Assembly (NCBI GenBank): GCA_016765495.1
Contig: JAESPV010000008.1
Location: 26,549 to 90,548, forward strand
Reading direction: 5' to 3'
From: Desulfocapsa sp.
GTDB lineage: Bacteria > Desulfobacterota > Desulfobulbia > Desulfobulbales > Desulfocapsaceae
Length of the DNA: 64,000 nucleotides
Part shown: positions 63,840 through 64,000 of the stretch, piece by piece
How positions within the stretch are numbered: position 1 is the first letter of the stretch
Layout: each line of letters begins with the position of its first letter
The notes under the pieces: generated by a model
Seen by the model: only the letters and a program-made list of their open reading frames with translations
What the model was told of the DNA's origin: nothing
The model's database searches: none
Program-made: the position numbers and the translations under genes

Positions 63840-64000
63840 TTAGTGCTTAAAGGAGCGTTGTCCGGTAAACATCATGGCAACTTTTGGATCAGCTTCATTG
63901 CATGCGTTGATTATATCATAGTCACGCATGGATCCGCCTGCCTGCAGAATTGCAGTGCATCCCTGATCAATTCCAACATCAGCACCATCTCTGAAGGGAA
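63840..64000 (-). CDS. purH: 3' end of purH (AICAR transformylase/IMP cyclohydrolase)
   Basis: The last 53 codons of a gene that runs off the window. The translated end (PFRDGADVGIDQGCTAIL, AGGSMRDYDIINACNEADP, MMFTGQRSFKH) matches the C-terminus of PurH, which does the last two steps of IMP synthesis. The stop is at 63840-63842. Convergent with the deacetylase gene. Confidence 0.85.
   Translation of the reverse strand, partial: PFRDGADVGIDQGCTAILQAGGSMRDYDIINACNEADPKVAMMFTGQRSFKH

Overview
The window looks like chromosomal DNA from a Gram-negative, anaerobic Desulfobacterota (Desulfobulbales-like, sulfate-reducing or sulfur-disproportionating relative). This placement is inferred from gene content and was not tested by search. 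The pointers are a tungstate importer, a DHH-CBS-CBS-nucleotidyltransferase fusion, an RpoS/RpoD-like group 2 sigma factor, many hybrid histidine kinases, outer-membrane porins and moderate GC. No rRNA, tRNA, CRISPR array, complete insertion sequence or prophage was seen.

Layout. 0-5.2 kb: the end of one multi-receiver signalling protein, a full hybrid kinase with HPt, an anchored unknown and a PilZ protein. 5.2-15.2 kb: housekeeping genes (AsmA, DHH/CBS/tRNA nucleotidyltransferase, Xer recombinase, rpsU, FAD-linked oxidase, D-Ala-D-Ala ligase, sigma factor). 15.7-20.8 kb: a signalling block of sigma-54 activator, hybrid kinase and HD-GYP response regulator. 21.1-24.3 kb: a regulator plus tupABC for tungstate uptake. 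24.3-28.7 kb: serS, tatC, DUF523, a DivIC/FtsB-like protein, an FmdB zinc ribbon and a divergent family-4 uracil-DNA glycosylase-like protein.

28.7-51.5 kb is the unusual part. Three blocks lie together. (a) A leftward trio: secreted protein, two-lobed unknown, PqqD-like protein. (b) A divergent rightward trio: an ABC exporter with about 260 extra residues inside its nucleotide-binding domain, a cyclic-nucleotide-binding protein and a lipoprotein. (c) A leftward run of 12 genes, about 17 kb. It begins with an acetyltransferase, four glycosyltransferases, a histidine phosphatase and a NodB-like deacetylase. It continues into a short FtsX permease, a LolD/MacB-type ATPase, a 1608-residue M28-pseudopeptidase/FtsX fusion and two large OPT-like polytopic proteins. 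I propose that block c makes and exports an envelope glycan or glycolipid and that a+b is a second exporter module. Both proposals are inference.

51.6-57 kb: outer-membrane and secreted proteins (small beta-barrel-like protein, VCBS/FG-GAP repeat protein, porin) and a DHA2-type MFS exporter. 57-57.6 kb: a DinJ/YafQ toxin-antitoxin pair whose toxin is broken by a one-base homopolymer frameshift. 57.7-64 kb: a response-regulator/kinase, a DinG-type helicase, a polyprenyl diphosphate synthase, a divergent polysaccharide deacetylase and the convergent 3' end of purH.
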